From an uncultured Phycicoccus sp. (GTDB taxonomy: Bacteria; Actinomycetota; Actinomycetes; Actinomycetales; Dermatophilaceae), in assembly GCF_947495705.1 (NCBI RefSeq), contig NZ_CANLZR010000004.1, positions 266,846 through 330,845 on the forward strand: DNA of 64,000 nucleotides, written 5' to 3'. Of this stretch, positions 17,761 to 25,377 are shown piece after piece. Every line of letters starts with the position of its first letter. Position 1 is the stretch's first letter. A model generated the notes under the pieces. That model worked only from the letters and a program-made list of their open reading frames with translations, did not search any database and was not told the DNA's origin. The translations under genes were made by a program, and so were the position numbers.

Positions 17761-18069
17761 ATGTCAGCACGACGCGTCGCCATCGCGACGTTCGCCACCG
17801 CAGCACTCGCGGTCACCGCCGCCGGCCCCGCCTTCGCGGGTGAGGTCAACGGCAACGGCAAGGAACTCCCCCTCAAGGGGAACTCGATCTGCAAGTACTC
17901 CGGGCTCAACGACGAGATCAACGAGGAGGAGCCGACCCGCACCCAGTCGTACGGGACCTTCCTCGTCCTCATCAAGAAGTCCATGGGCGTCAGCCCGCAG
18001 GTCGTGAAGAACGGGATCCTCCCGTCGCCCGGTGACGCGTGCAACCCGACGAAGGGCTTCCACGAGTAG
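17761..18069 (+). CDS. Small secreted protein of unknown function
   Basis: A 102-residue protein with a clear signal peptide: basic start MSARR, an Ala-rich core and AFA as a likely cleavage site near residue 26. The mature part is short and polar, with VNGNGKELPLKG, two cysteines (CKYSG and DACNP) and an acidic stretch NDEINEEEP. I do not recognise a named family. GAAAGGAG seven bases before ATG 17761 makes the start firm. A strong hairpin follows the stop, so this is a single-gene unit, probably well expressed and released or wall-associated. Confidence 0.75.
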   Translation: MSARRVAIATFATAALAVTAAGPAFAGEVNGNGKELPLKGNSICKYSGLNDEINEEEPTRTQSYGTFLVLIKKSMGVSPQVVKNGILPSPGDACNPTKGFHE

Positions 18070-18103
18070 CGCGGCCCAGCCGGGGCCGGCCGCGAGCCGG
18101 CAG

Positions 18104-18145
18104 CACGACGCCGGCCGCTCCCCGTGGGGAACGGCCGGCGTCGTG
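18104..18145. terminator. Bidirectional terminator hairpin
   Basis: Perfect 14-bp arms at 18104-18117 and 18132-18145, with a loop that can pair further, lie between two convergent genes. Confidence 0.8.
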
Positions 18146-18183
18146 ACGTCCGACGGCGGTGCGGGCCGGGGCCCGCGCGCCGG

Positions 18184-19125
18184 TCAGTTCTTGTCGGAGC
18201 CCTCGTCCAGGTGCGGCGTCGACAGGTCGGAGGACTCGGACGTGCCCGTGGTCGACGGCACGTCGGAGTCGCCGGCGCCCGCGTCGTTCCACGTCGCGGT
18301 GCCCTTGTCGGCCTCGGCGCCCGAGGCGGCCTTGGCCTCCTGCACCTTCGTCGCGGCGGCGCCCTTGGCCTCGGCGGCCTTCTCGGACGCCTTCTCCTTC
18401 AGCTCGCCGGCCTTCGCGGTGGCGGCGACCTTGGCCTCGGTGGCCTTGGCCTTCGCGGCGTCGACGGTGTCGCTGACCTTCGTGGCAGCGGCGCTCGGCG
18501 GGGTGTAGGAGCCGGCGCTCGCCCACGGGTCGGGACGCTCGGCGCTCTTCTTGTACGCGTACGCGGCGGCACCCGCGGCGACGACGCCGAGCAGCAGCAC
18601 CAGGCCGCCCTTGCCCTTCTTCCGCTTGACCCGCGCGTCCCCCTTGAGGACGGCGTAGGCGTCGGGCGCCCGGTCGGCGGCCTCGGCAGCCTGCTCCTTG
18701 GCGGTGGCGGCGCCGGCGAGGATCGCGGCGACGGCCGTGGCGATCTTCGGGACGACCTCCTCGACGAAGGTGTCGCGGGCGTGCTCGACCTTGGGGGCCA
18801 GGGTCTCGGCCGCCTCCTGGGCGCGCTCGCGAGCCATGTCGGCGGCATCACGAGCCGAGCCGGCGTAGTCGTGGGCCTTGACCCGCGCGGTGCCGGCGGC
18901 GTCCCGGGCCGACCCGGCGTAGTCGTGGGCACGCCCACGGGCCAGGTCGTAGTCCTTGGCGGCCTGCTTCGCGGCCTGCTTGCGGGCCTTCTTGCCGCGG
19001 CGGCGCAGCTCGTCGGCAGCGTCGGCGGCCCGGTCAGCGGCGTCGTACGCGCTGCCGCTCACGCGGCCCGCGGCCTCCGCGGCGGCATCCCGGGCCTGGT
19101 CGGTCCTGCTCTTGTTACGGAACAC
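18184..19125 (-). CDS. Ala/Lys-rich single-span membrane protein (DUF5324-like)
   Basis: A 313-residue protein dominated by Ala, Lys, Asp and Glu in long amphipathic helices, with two near-copies of AHDYAGSARDAA around residues 65-95. One transmembrane segment is clear (GLVLLLGVVAAGAAAYAYKK, near 174-193), preceded by a basic KRKKGKG. The C-terminal part is again helical, then Ser/Thr-rich. Similar proteins sit beside the peptidylprolyl isomerase at the edge of the division cluster in other Actinobacteria; DUF5324 is my best comparison, not certain. GTG 19125 is preceded by AAGGAGG. Function is unknown. Confidence 0.72.
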   Translation of the reverse strand: MFRNKSRTDQARDAAAEAAGRVSGSAYDAADRAADAADELRRRGKKARKQAAKQAAKDYDLARGRAHDYAGSARDAAGTARVKAHDYAGSARDAADMARERAQEAAETLAPKVEHARDTFVEEVVPKIATAVAAILAGAATAKEQAAEAADRAPDAYAVLKGDARVKRKKGKGGLVLLLGVVAAGAAAYAYKKSAERPDPWASAGSYTPPSAAATKVSDTVDAAKAKATEAKVAATAKAGELKEKASEKAAEAKGAAATKVQEAKAASGAEADKGTATWNDAGAGDSDVPSTTGTSESSDLSTPHLDEGSDKN

Positions 19126-19279
19126 ATGTCCTCCTTGGCTGGACGTCTTCAGCCCCTATCCTGCCCTGTTTCCCCAGATCGGGGCACATCAGGTGCCCGC
19201 GGATGGTCACCGCCCCGGCGCCCGCCCGAGAACCCCGCCGCCACAGGCGCGTCGAGGTCCCCGTGAGAGGATCGGGGGC

Positions 19280-19798
19280 ATGAAGGCAACCCTCCACACG
19301 AACCATGGCCCCATCGTCGTCGAGCTCTTCCCGAACGAGGCGCCCAAGACCGTCGCCAACTTCACGGGCCTCGCCACCGGCGAGAAGGAGTACAAGGACG
19401 ACGCGGGCCGCACCAACCCGACGAAGTTCTACGACGGCCTCGTCATGCACCGGATCATCCCGAACTTCATGATCCAGGGCGGCTGCCCGCTCGGCAAGGG
19501 CATGGGCGGGCCCGGCTACAACTTCGACGACGAGATCCACCCGGACAAGCAGTTCGACCGCCCCTACATCCTCGCCATGGCCAACGCCGGCACCCGGATG
19601 GGCAAGGGCACCAACGGCTCCCAGTTCTTCATCACCGTCGCGCCCACCACCTGGCTCAACGGCAAGCACACGATCTTCGGCGAGGTCGCCGACGCCGCCA
19701 GCCGCGCGGTCGTCGACACCATCGCCGGCGTCCCCACCGGCGCCCAGGACAAGCCGGTCGAGGACGTCGTCATCGAGCGCGTCGAGATCGAGGACTGA
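19280..19798 (+). CDS. ppiA: Peptidyl-prolyl cis-trans isomerase, cyclophilin type
   Basis: A 172-residue single-domain cyclophilin that catalyses cis-trans isomerisation of X-Pro bonds during folding. The active-site signature is complete: FYDGLVMHRIIPNFMIQGG with the catalytic Arg, MANAGTRMGKGTNGSQFFIT, and WLNGKHTIFGEV. There is no signal peptide, so it acts in the cytoplasm. The position beside rhomboid and crgA matches the conserved actinobacterial order. ATG 19280 has a GAGAGG box about nine bases upstream. Length is normal for the family. Confidence 0.96.
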   Translation: MKATLHTNHGPIVVELFPNEAPKTVANFTGLATGEKEYKDDAGRTNPTKFYDGLVMHRIIPNFMIQGGCPLGKGMGGPGYNFDDEIHPDKQFDRPYILAMANAGTRMGKGTNGSQFFITVAPTTWLNGKHTIFGEVADAASRAVVDTIAGVPTGAQDKPVEDVVIERVEIED

Positions 19799-19860
19799 CC
19801 CTCCCCGTGGCACGGCGCGGCCCCGGCCGCCCGCGCCCCTGACCCCGAGGACGACCCGAC

Positions 19861-20760
19861 GTGGCCGAGCAGAGCCCGATCCCGCCGACGGACGAGCAGG
19901 TCCCGGTGTGCCCCCGGCACCCCGACCGCGAGTCCTACGTGCGCTGCCAGCGCTGTCGCCGCCCGGCCTGCCCGGAGTGCCAGCGCCCCGCGGCGGTCGG
20001 CATCCAGTGCGTCGACTGCGTCCGCGAAGGCTCGAAGACGGTGCGCCAGGGGCGCACCGTCTTCGGCGGGTCAGTCACCGACGGTCGCCCCACGGTGTCG
20101 CTGACGATCATCGGCATCTGCGCCGTCGTGTTCCTCCTGCAGCTCACGGTCTCGGGGATGACCGGGCGCATCGCGTTCGTGCCGGCCGTCGGTGAGAGCC
20201 AGCCGTGGCGGTTCCTCACGTCGGCGTTCGCGCACAGCCCCGGCAACCTCCTGCACATCGGCTTCAACATGTACGCCCTGTGGTTCATGGGCCAGTACCT
20301 CGAGCCGATGCTCGGCCGCGCCCGCTTCATCGCGCTGTACCTGCTGAGCGCGCTCGGTGGCTCCGTCGCGTTCCTGCTCCTCGTGCCGGCGCGCAGCTAC
20401 GCCGAGGCCCTCGCCGGGCAGGGCGGCAGCTGGTGGGGCGGCGCCGTCGGGGCCTCCGGCGCAGTGTTCGGGCTGTTCGGCGCCTACCTCGTGCTCCAGC
20501 GGCGGCTCGGGCGCTCCGCGGCCGGCATGTACGTCGTCATCGGCATCAACGCCGTCTTCGGGTTCGTCTACCCCGGCATCGCGTGGCAGGCGCACCTCGG
20601 CGGCTTCCTCGTCGGGGCGGGCGCGGCGGCCATCGTTGCGTACCTCGGCCGGTCGCGCGGGCCGCTGGAGCCGCCCGACCGTCGCGTCCACTGGCTCGGG
20701 CTGGCCGGCATCGCGGTGCTGCTCGTCGCCCTCACCGTGCTGCGGTACGCCACCGTCTGA
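19861..20760 (+). CDS. Rhomboid-family intramembrane serine protease
   Basis: A 299-residue membrane protease. The N-terminus (about 17-55) is a zinc-ribbon-like Cys-rich region (CPRHPDRESYVRCQRC, CPECQRP, CVDCV). Six or seven transmembrane helices follow. The rhomboid signatures are present: HIGFNMYALWFMG on helix 2, the catalytic Ser in GASGAVFGLFGAY, and the catalytic His in WQAHLGGFLVG. Rhomboids cleave single-span substrates within the membrane; substrates here are unknown. GTG 19861 follows ppiA by about 60 bp and is probably cotranscribed with it. Confidence 0.93.
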   Translation: MAEQSPIPPTDEQVPVCPRHPDRESYVRCQRCRRPACPECQRPAAVGIQCVDCVREGSKTVRQGRTVFGGSVTDGRPTVSLTIIGICAVVFLLQLTVSGMTGRIAFVPAVGESQPWRFLTSAFAHSPGNLLHIGFNMYALWFMGQYLEPMLGRARFIALYLLSALGGSVAFLLLVPARSYAEALAGQGGSWWGGAVGASGAVFGLFGAYLVLQRRLGRSAAGMYVVIGINAVFGFVYPGIAWQAHLGGFLVGAGAAAIVAYLGRSRGPLEPPDRRVHWLGLAGIAVLLVALTVLRYATV

Positions 20761-20784
20761 GCCCTCCACCCGCGCCCCGGGATC

Positions 20785-20846
20785 ATCCACAGCTGTGGAT
20801 TACACGGCTGTCATTCGTCCCCAGTGTGGACAGCGCCTGTGGATAA
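20785..20846. promoter_or_regulatory. Cluster of DnaA-box-like sites
   Basis: Three same-direction TGTGGA sites occur at 20794 (TGTGGATTA), 20825 (TGTGGACAG) and 20838 (TGTGGATAA). The last is an exact reverse complement of TTATCCACA. A perfect 16-bp palindrome, ATCCACAGCTGTGGAT, spans 20785-20800. It lies between the stop of rhomboid and the stop of crgA. Confidence 0.5.
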
Positions 20847-20885
20847 CTCCGCGGCGGCGGTGTCAGATCCTGACGCGACTGAGGG

Positions 20886-21140
20886 TCAACGCCAGCGGGT
20901 CGTCATCATGAAGCCGGTCAGCATGAAGCCGAAGCCGACACCGAGGTTCCAGCGGCCGAGCTGCGGCACCGGGTACTGGTTGACCCCGGAGACGTAGAAG
21001 GTCACGACCCAGAGCAGCCCGATGATCATGAGCCCGAGCATCACGGGGACGAACCACCGCGGGTTGGGGCCCTGCGCGGCCGCAGGGGTGCGGTTCGGCG
21101 GGGTGTAGCTGGGCTTCGATCGCCCCTTGGACTCGGGCAC
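20886..21140 (-). CDS. crgA: Cell division protein CrgA
   Basis: An 84-residue membrane protein with the CrgA pattern: a short basic N-terminus (PESKGRSKPSYTPP), a first membrane helix (VPVMLGLMIIGLLWVVTFYV) and a second near the C-terminus (NLGVGFGFMLTGFMMTTRWR). CrgA recruits penicillin-binding proteins and FtsI-type enzymes to the division site in mycobacteria and inhibits FtsZ rings in Streptomyces. The GTG at 21140 has a GGAGGAG box five bases away. It is divergent from the DUF881 gene, as in the conserved cluster. A much longer open frame covers it, but only this part matches the family. Confidence 0.95.
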   Translation of the reverse strand: MPESKGRSKPSYTPPNRTPAAAQGPNPRWFVPVMLGLMIIGLLWVVTFYVSGVNQYPVPQLGRWNLGVGFGFMLTGFMMTTRWR

Positions 21141-21168
21141 GGGAACTCCTCCGGTTCTTTCAGCGTCG

Positions 21169-21186
21169 TGCCCTAGCGTAAGGGCA
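21169..21186. promoter_or_regulatory. Inverted repeat over the DUF881 -10
   Basis: TGCCCTAGCGTAAGGGCA has 6-bp arms TGCCCT/AGGGCA and contains the TAGCGT hexamer (21174-21179) that could serve as -10 for the DUF881 operon. A protein bound here would block that promoter. Confidence 0.4.
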
Positions 21187-21209
21187 CTCATGGGATTGGA
21201 GGTTGGCCG

Positions 21210-21962
21210 GTGGCCGGTACGCATGCTGGGCAGGTCCGTCGACCCTCGCCGTGGCCGTGGCTCGTCCCGGTCGCGGCGCTCGTCGCCGGTGCCCTGTTCG
21301 CCTCCAGCGTGCGCGCGTCCGGGGGCGAGAACCTCCGCACCGACTACGGCCGCCTGCCCGACCTCATCCGCGACCAGACCCGGGTCAACGCCGAGCGCGC
21401 CCGCGAGATCGACGACCTCCAGGCCCAGGTCGATAAGGCGACCGCCGCGCTCGCGCCCGGCGACATCCAGACCCAGCGGATCGAGCGTGAGGCCACCGAG
21501 GTCGCCCCGGTCGCCGGCCGCACCGAGGTCGTCGGCCCGGCGCTGCGGGTGAGCCTCAGCGACGCCAAGCTCGACGGCGGCGAGGTGCCCGTCGGGGGCG
21601 ACCCCGACGACTACGTCATCCACCAGCAGGACGTCCAGGCCGTCGTCAACGCCATGTGGGCCGGCGGCGCCGAGGCGATGATGCTCCAGGACCAGCGCGT
21701 CGTCTCGACCAGCGCGGTCCGCTGCGTCGGCAACACCCTGATCCTCCAGGGCCGGGTCTACTCCCCGCCGTACGTCATCACCGCGATCGGCGACGTCGAC
21801 CGGATGCAGACCACCCTCGACACCGACCCCTCCGTCGACATCCTGCGTCAGTGGTCGGTCCGGGTCGGGCTCGGCTACTCCGTCGAGGCCCTCGGCGAGC
21901 AGACCTTCCCCGCCTACTCCGGCAGCATCTCGCTCGACCACGCCGTCGTCGCGGAGTCGTGA
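21210..21962 (+). CDS. DUF881 family protein
   Basis: A 250-residue protein with one N-terminal membrane helix (residues about 15-31), a coiled-coil-like segment (NAERAREIDDLQAQVDKATAAL) and the DUF881 core, including GPALRVSLSDA, YVIHQQDVQAVVNAMWAGGAEAMMLQDQRV, GNTLILQGRVYSPPYVITAIGD and the end. DUF881 proteins sit beside crgA and sortase or trpG in most Actinobacteria; a division-related role is suspected, not shown. GTG 21210 has GGAGGT six bases upstream. The stop is 4 bases before the sortase start, so it is the first gene of a four-gene run. Confidence 0.93.
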   Translation: MAGTHAGQVRRPSPWPWLVPVAALVAGALFASSVRASGGENLRTDYGRLPDLIRDQTRVNAERAREIDDLQAQVDKATAALAPGDIQTQRIEREATEVAPVAGRTEVVGPALRVSLSDAKLDGGEVPVGGDPDDYVIHQQDVQAVVNAMWAGGAEAMMLQDQRVVSTSAVRCVGNTLILQGRVYSPPYVITAIGDVDRMQTTLDTDPSVDILRQWSVRVGLGYSVEALGEQTFPAYSGSISLDHAVVAES

Positions 21963-21966
21963 CCGC

Positions 21967-22644
21967 GTGATCCGTCGAGTCGTCGGCTGGGCCGGCGAGC
22001 TGCTCATCACTGCCGGCGTCGTCGTCCTGCTCTTCGTGGCCTGGCAACTGTGGTGGACCGACGTCGTCGCCGACCGCAAGCAGGACCAGCTGGTCCAGGC
22101 CCTCGTGGACGACTTCGCCGACGGCGACCCGACGGTGGGCGGCGACGCCTTCCCCGACCTCGGCGAGGACGAGGCGTTCGCCGTCATCCGGGTCCCCCGG
22201 TTCGGCCCCGACTACGCCCGCCCGGTCATCGAGGGCGTCGAGCTGCCCGTGCTCGCCCTCGGCGTCGGCCACTACTCCGAGACGGCCGGGCCCGGTGAGG
22301 TCGGCAACTTCGCGATCGCCGGGCACCGCACGACGTACGGGCGGCCGTTCCACGAGATCGACACCCTGCGCGAGGGCGACCGGGTAATTGTCGAGACCCA
22401 GGCGACGGTGTACGTCTACGAGGTCACGGCCTCGGAGATCGTCCGGCCGTGGCAGACCGAGGTCATCGCGCCGGTGCCCGACCAGCCCGGCGAGCAGCCC
22501 GAGGAGCGCATCATCACGCTGACGTCCTGCCACCCCAAGTACAGCGCCACGGAGCGCTACATCACGCACGGGCGGCTCGCCGAGACCATCCCGCGGGAGC
22601 AGTGGCGGCTCGAGGACTGGACCGACGTCGCGGGGAGGCCCTGA
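21967..22644 (+). CDS. Class E sortase
   Basis: A 225-residue sortase with an N-terminal membrane anchor (residues about 9-29). The catalytic set is visible: His in AIAGHRTTYG, Cys in TLTSCHPKYSATER, and Arg in the same segment. The TSCHPKYSATERYI spacing is typical of class E sortases, which attach LAxTG-type proteins to peptidoglycan in high-GC Gram-positives. No LAxTG substrate is obvious within this window. GTG 21967 lies 4 bases after the DUF881 stop, and its stop overlaps the next ATG. Confidence 0.93.
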   Translation: MIRRVVGWAGELLITAGVVVLLFVAWQLWWTDVVADRKQDQLVQALVDDFADGDPTVGGDAFPDLGEDEAFAVIRVPRFGPDYARPVIEGVELPVLALGVGHYSETAGPGEVGNFAIAGHRTTYGRPFHEIDTLREGDRVIVETQATVYVYEVTASEIVRPWQTEVIAPVPDQPGEQPEERIITLTSCHPKYSATERYITHGRLAETIPREQWRLEDWTDVAGRP

Positions 22645-22808
22645 TGTACGCCGCGCTGTGGCGGGTGCTGCCGGGGCCGCGGTGGGCCAAGGCCGTCCAG
22701 AGCGCCCTGCTCGTGGCGGTCGTGGTCGCCGTGCTGTTCCAGTGGGGGTTCCCCGCGGTGGCCGAGGTCCTGCCGTTCAACGACAACACGGTCGGCGGTG
22801 CACCATAG
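22644..22808 (+). CDS. Small single-span membrane protein linked to sortase E
   Basis: A 54-residue protein, MYAALWRVLPGP followed by one hydrophobic helix (VQSALLVAVVVAVLFQWGF) and a short tail ending FNDNTVGGAP. The ATG overlaps the sortase stop by one base and has GGGAGG upstream, so it is almost surely translated with it. Similar tiny proteins sit at this spot in other Actinobacteria. Function is unknown; a sortase partner is only a guess from position. Confidence 0.78.
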   Translation: MYAALWRVLPGPRWAKAVQSALLVAVVVAVLFQWGFPAVAEVLPFNDNTVGGAP

Positions 22809-22812
22809 GGGC

Positions 22813-23469
22813 ATGACCCGGGTCCTCGTCGTCGACAACTACGACAGCTTCGTCTTCACGATCGTCGGCTACCTCGAGCAGCTCGGCGCCGACTGCGAGG
22901 TCGTCCGCAACGACGCCGTCACCCCGGCCGACGGAGCCGACTTCGACGGCGTGCTCGTCTCCCCCGGCCCCGGGACGCCCGAAGAGGCCGGCGTCTCGAT
23001 GGCGATGATCGAGGCCTGCGCCGAGCGCGAGCAGCCGATGCTCGGGGTGTGCCTCGGCCACCAGGCGCTGGGCGTCGTCATGGGCGGAACCGTGGGGCGG
23101 GCACCCGAGCTGCTGCATGGCAAGACCTCGCGGGTCCACCACGACGGCACCGGCGTCCTGGCCGGCCTCCCCGACCCGTTCACGGCGACGCGCTACCACT
23201 CGCTGACGATCGACCCGGCCAGCATGCCCGAGACGCTGCTGCCCAACGGGCGCACCGAGTCCGGGATCGTGATGGCCGTCCGGCACGCGACGCTGCCGCT
23301 GCACGGCGTCCAGTTCCACCCGGAGTCGGTGCTCACCGAGGGTGGCCACCGGATGCTCGCCAACTGGCTGCTGCTCGCCGGGATGCCCGACGCTCTGGAG
23401 CGCTCGGCCGGGCTGTCGCCGCTCGTCCACGACGCGGCCGGGGTGGCCCGGGCCGTCGCCGCCGACTGA
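22813..23469 (+). CDS. trpG: Class I glutamine amidotransferase, TrpG/PabA type
   Basis: A 218-residue glutamine amidotransferase that frees ammonia from glutamine for anthranilate or aminodeoxychorismate synthase. The signatures are DNYDSFVFTI at the start, SPGPGTPEEAG, the nucleophile Cys in GVCLGHQALG, and the catalytic pair HPES in HGVQFHPESVLTE. The location between DUF881/sortase and pknB matches Rv0013 of M. tuberculosis, which is annotated trpG; the PabA role in folate synthesis is equally possible. ATG 22813 follows CACCAT with a six-base spacer, and may also be read from the upstream operon. Confidence 0.93.
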   Translation: MTRVLVVDNYDSFVFTIVGYLEQLGADCEVVRNDAVTPADGADFDGVLVSPGPGTPEEAGVSMAMIEACAEREQPMLGVCLGHQALGVVMGGTVGRAPELLHGKTSRVHHDGTGVLAGLPDPFTATRYHSLTIDPASMPETLLPNGRTESGIVMAVRHATLPLHGVQFHPESVLTEGGHRMLANWLLLAGMPDALERSAGLSPLVHDAAGVARAVAAD

Positions 23470-23484
23470 CGGCGCCGCGGCGGG

Positions 23485-25365
23485 TCAGTCGCCAGTGGCC
23501 GACGGGCTCGGACTACCTGACGGCGACGGCGAGGGGGACTCGGTGGGCGAGGGCGTCACCGTCGTCGGGGTGACGGTGGGCGCCTCCTTCTGGGCGATGA
23601 CGATCTTGACCGTGCTGCCGGTGTCGACCTTCTCCTTGCCCTTCGGGTCCTGCGAGATGACGGTGCCCTCGTCGGCGTCCCCGGTCTGCTGGTACTCGGT
23701 CTCTACCGTGAGGTTGGCGTCGGCCAGCTCGCGCTGCGCCTCGTTCTGCGACATCCCGACGACGTTCGGCACCTCGACCTGGCCGGTGCCCACCTCGAGG
23801 GCGATCCGGGTGCCCGGCTTGACGTCGGTGCCGCTCGCGGGGTCGCTGGAGATGACCTCGTCCTCGGCGGCGTCGGGGTCGTCGACGTCGGTCACCTCCC
23901 CCACAGCGAGCCCGAGGTCGTCGAGCAGCTGGGTCGCCTCGTCGAGCGAGCGGCCGCGCAGGTCCGGGACCTGGACGTTGTCGGGCCCGCCCGAGACGGT
24001 GATGCGCACCGTCGAGTTCCGCGGAGCCTGGACCCCGCCCTCGGGGGTCTGCGAGATCACCTGGCCCTCGGGCACCTCGTCGTCGGCGGCCACGACGGCG
24101 TCCACCGTGAACCCGGCGCGGGCGAGGTTGACCTCGGCGGTCTGCCGCGGCTGACCGACGACGCTGGGCACCGCGACGGTGGGGACCTCGTCGGTGCCGA
24201 AGTAGTTGACCAGCCCGAACGCCAGCAGCCCGAGCGCGGCGAGCACGGCCACGGCGAGGGCGACGTACGCGCCGCGCCCCCGTCGCGGCTCGTCGTCGTA
24301 CAGCGGGTGCTCGCTGGTGTCCGGCGGGGGAGGCGGGACGGGCGCCTCGGGCATCTGGTAGGCCGCCGTCTGGTCGGCCGCCGCGGCGGCGGCCGCCAGG
24401 TCGTTGCGGGGCAGCGCCTGGGTGGCCTCGGCGCCCAGCACCGTGCCGGCGGCGGCCGCACCCGCGAGGCCGGCGGCAGAGGCGCGGGCGGCGGCGCTCA
24501 CGGGCCGGCCGAGGCGCACGGCCTGCAGGTCGGTACGGAACTCGGCGGCGTCCTGGTACCGGGCCTCGCGCGGCTTCTCGAGGGCGTGCAGGACGACGGC
24601 GTCGAGGTCGGGCGGCACGTCCTCGGCGAACCGCGACGGAGGCACCGGTGCCTCGCCGACGTGCTGGTAGGCGATGGCGACGGGGCTGTCGCCGAGGAAC
24701 GGGGGCCGGCCGGTGACGAGCTCGAAGAGCATGCACCCGGCCGAGTACAGGTCGGAGCGGGCGTCCACCGACTGCCCCTGGGCCTGCTCGGGCGAGAGGT
24801 ACTGCGCCGTCCCGATGACCGCCGAGGTGGCGGTGACGGTGGCGTTCGCGTCGGCCATGGCCCGGGCGATGCCGAAGTCCATGACCTTGATCGACCCGTC
24901 GTCGGCGACCATGACGTTCGCCGGCTTGATGTCGCGGTGGACGATGCCCTGCCGGTGGCTGTAGGCGAGGGCGTCCAGGACGCTCTCGGTGACCCGGATC
25001 GCCTCGGTGGGGTCGAGCTGCTTCTCCTCGGTGAGCACCTCGCGCAGGGTCCGGCCGTCGACGTACTCCATGACGATGTACGGGATGTTGATCGTCGAGC
25101 CGCCGGACTCGGTGTAGGCGTGGTCCTCGCCGTGGTCGTACACGGCGACGATCGAGGCGTGGTTGAGGCTGGCCGCCGACTGCGCCTCGCGCTGGAAGCG
25201 GTGGATGAAGGTCTTGTCGCGCGCGAGGTCGCTGCGGAGCATCTTGATGGCGATCGGACGCCCGAGACGGGTGTCGAACCCCTTGTGCACCTCGGCCATG
25301 CCGCCGCGTCCGAGGAGCTCACCCACCTCGTACCGGCCCCCGAGCAGCGTCGGGACCTCAGCCAT
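23485..25365 (-). CDS. pknB: PASTA-domain serine/threonine kinase PknB
   Basis: A 626-residue transmembrane Ser/Thr kinase that controls growth and division. The kinase domain spans about 8-275, with glycine loop GRGGMAEV, Lys in IAIKML, HRDIKPANV, DFG and SPEQAQG motifs. A Pro/Ala-rich juxtamembrane region is followed by a membrane helix (GAYVALAVAVLAALGLLAFG). Three PASTA domains follow (VPSVVGQ, VPDLRGR, VPNVVGM), which bind muropeptides, and a Ser/Thr-Pro tail. ATG 25365 has GAGGAG eight bases upstream; GTG 25374 is worse spaced. It is the last gene of the fhaA-fhaB-pstP-rodA-pbpA-pknB operon. No pknA precedes it. Confidence 0.96.
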   Translation of the reverse strand: MAEVPTLLGGRYEVGELLGRGGMAEVHKGFDTRLGRPIAIKMLRSDLARDKTFIHRFQREAQSAASLNHASIVAVYDHGEDHAYTESGGSTINIPYIVMEYVDGRTLREVLTEEKQLDPTEAIRVTESVLDALAYSHRQGIVHRDIKPANVMVADDGSIKVMDFGIARAMADANATVTATSAVIGTAQYLSPEQAQGQSVDARSDLYSAGCMLFELVTGRPPFLGDSPVAIAYQHVGEAPVPPSRFAEDVPPDLDAVVLHALEKPREARYQDAAEFRTDLQAVRLGRPVSAAARASAAGLAGAAAAGTVLGAEATQALPRNDLAAAAAAADQTAAYQMPEAPVPPPPPDTSEHPLYDDEPRRGRGAYVALAVAVLAALGLLAFGLVNYFGTDEVPTVAVPSVVGQPRQTAEVNLARAGFTVDAVVAADDEVPEGQVISQTPEGGVQAPRNSTVRITVSGGPDNVQVPDLRGRSLDEATQLLDDLGLAVGEVTDVDDPDAAEDEVISSDPASGTDVKPGTRIALEVGTGQVEVPNVVGMSQNEAQRELADANLTVETEYQQTGDADEGTVISQDPKGKEKVDTGSTVKIVIAQKEAPTVTPTTVTPSPTESPSPSPSGSPSPSATGD

Positions 25366-25377
25366 GTCGTGCACTCC

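Noticed and set aside
20785..20846. Chromosomal replication origin
   Set aside because: Only three or four boxes within 62 bp, with no dnaA, dnaN or AT-rich unwinding region nearby. It is kept as a DnaA-box cluster only.
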